Positions 6,011 to 6,931 of a DNA stretch of 6,931 bases are shown one piece after another. The notes below the pieces were generated by a model that saw nothing but the letters and a program-made list of their open reading frames with translations, had not been told where the DNA came from and searched no databases. Every line of letters begins with the position of its first letter. Position 1 is the stretch's first letter. Source of the DNA: Acidimicrobiales bacterium (GTDB lineage: Bacteria > Actinomycetota > Acidimicrobiia > Acidimicrobiales > RAAP-2); NCBI GenBank assembly GCA_017883105.1, contig JADGOF010000116.1, positions 1 through 6,931 on the forward strand, written 5' to 3'. Both the position numbers and the translations under genes were made by a program.

Positions 6011-6931
6011 CCGGGCTTCCTCCTGCCTTCGGCGACGGCACCGAGCACCTCGACGAATCGGGAACGGGTCCTGTCGGCGGAGAACCAAGCCAACCGTCGC
6101 CGCCCGGCCGCCACCAGGTGGTCACCCAGATGCGGATCGCTGCGGACCCGGTGCACGGCCGATGCCACGACGCCCGGGCGTGCGGAGTCGAGGAGGATGC
6201 CGGCATCGCCGAGCGTCTCGGGGACAGCTCCGGCGCAGAATGCCACCACCGGGAGCCCGGACTGCATCGCTTCGAGGAGCGGGATGCAGAACCCCTCGTG
6301 TTGGGAGAGACAGACGAAGACATCGGCGTCGGCGTACCACGCGGCCAGTTGGCCCTGGGTCAGATGCTCGCCGTGCCGGACTGCATCCTCCAGCCCCAGC
6401 TCCTCGGCGAACGCGAAGACCGCCTCGGCGTAGGACTGGGTGACGGCCGGACCCACCAGATGGAGGCGGGCATCCGGGTCGTACCACCTCCGGTAGAGCA
6501 GCAAAGCCTCGACCAGATGGTGTTGCGTCTTGTTGGGTGAGATGCGGCCCACGAACAACAACACCGTCTCATCGCCGTGCCCGGCCCCCAGTCGGGACAG
6601 TTCCGCCTGGTCGACCTGGCTGTTCCATCCGGCCATATCGACCAGGATCGAGACGACCTCGGTGTCCGGGCAACCCCACCGCCTCAGCTCGGCAGCATTG
6701 AACGCGGAGTCGGCGATGCCCAGTGCGGCCAGCGGGGCCAGGGCCGCCACCTGGGTGCGGGCCAATGCCACCTTCGCGCTGGTGTGGTCCTCCCATCCGT
6801 CATAGAAGGCAGCCGGGGTGATGTTGTGATAGTCGAGCACCAGCGTCTCGGGCCTGCTCATCAAGAAGTCGGCCACCGGCGACGCGGTGCCCACCTGGTA
6901 GAGCAGGATGTCGCCCGGCACGGCCCGTTCG
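6007..6931 (-). CDS. Family-4 (GT-B fold) glycosyltransferase, 5' end cut by the window edge
   Basis: The reading frame is open through base 6931, and 307 residues are visible before the stop at 6009-6007. Comparison with the paralogue at 2651-3745 puts the first visible PGDILLYQ block near residue 60, so about 60 N-terminal residues are missing; the GTG at 6921 is internal, not a start. Visible motifs are DYHNITPA, FVGRISPNK between the two domains, and SQHEGFCIPLLEAM with the EX7E pair (first Glu codon at 6297-6295). These support a GT4 enzyme using a nucleotide-sugar donor at the cytoplasmic membrane face. It overlaps the next gene by ATGA. Similarity to the third glycosyltransferase suggests an old duplication and possibly related donors or linkages, but the substrate cannot be read from sequence. 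Confidence 0.9.
   Translation of the reverse strand, partial: ERAVPGDILLYQVGTASPVADFLMSRPETLVLDYHNITPAAFYDGWEDHTSAKVALARTQVAALAPLAALGIADSAFNAAELRRWGCPDTEVVSILVDMAGWNSQVDQAELSRLGAGHGDETVLLFVGRISPNKTQHHLVEALLLYRRWYDPDARLHLVGPAVTQSYAEAVFAFAEELGLEDAVRHGEHLTQGQLAAWYADADVFVCLSQHEGFCIPLLEAMQSGLPVVAFCAGAVPETLGDAGILLDSARPGVVASAVHRVRSDPHLGDHLVAAGRRRLAWFSADRTRSRFVEVLGAVAEGRRKPG
6018..6024 (-). promoter_or_regulatory. Ribosome binding site for the glycosyltransferase starting at 6010
   Basis: Minus-strand AGGAGGA, lying inside the 3' end of the upstream glycosyltransferase gene, is 7 nt before the ATG at 6010. It confirms that start rather than an in-frame upstream one. Confidence 0.75.

Noticed and set aside
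5030..6433. Very long plus-strand open frame (467 codons) opposite two glycosyltransferases
   Set aside because: It spans the junction of two well-supported minus-strand genes, has low-complexity Gly/His/Arg-rich composition and shows no motif.

Overview
The window is one strand-coherent block of seven genes, all on the minus strand, so transcription runs from high to low coordinates. High GC, GTG starts, 4-nt start/stop overlaps and a ClpP closely resembling actinobacterial ClpP1 suggest an Actinomycetota chromosome. A deep lineage such as Acidimicrobiia is possible, but this is inference and nothing here fixes a genus.

In transcription order the genes are: a family-4 glycosyltransferase cut by the right edge (6931-6007); a second GT4-type glycosyltransferase (6010-4763); a putative class I SAM methyltransferase-like protein (4758-3742); a third glycosyltransferase paralogous to the first (3745-2651); a ClpP-type serine peptidase (2586-1918); the membrane subunit of an ABC-2 polysaccharide exporter (Wzm/TagG type, 1921-923); and its ATPase (Wzt/TagH type, from 919), cut by the left edge just inside a C-terminal extension typical of O-antigen Wzt proteins. 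Coding density is almost complete. The only gap of note is 64 nt, between the third glycosyltransferase and clpP.

The likely job of the locus is ABC-transporter-dependent synthesis and export of a surface polysaccharide. The glycosyltransferases would build the chain on a lipid carrier in the cytoplasm, the methyltransferase-like protein may modify or cap it, and Wzm/Wzt would move it across the membrane. The Wzt C-terminal extension suggests that a feature of the chain is recognised before export.

The unusual element is the complete clpP with an intact Ser-His-Asp triad placed between the biosynthesis and export genes. It overlaps the exporter permease by a GTGA junction and follows the only gap in the cluster. 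This raises the possibility of a dedicated ClpP paralogue co-expressed with the exporter. No CRISPR array, RNA gene, insertion sequence or clear terminator was seen.
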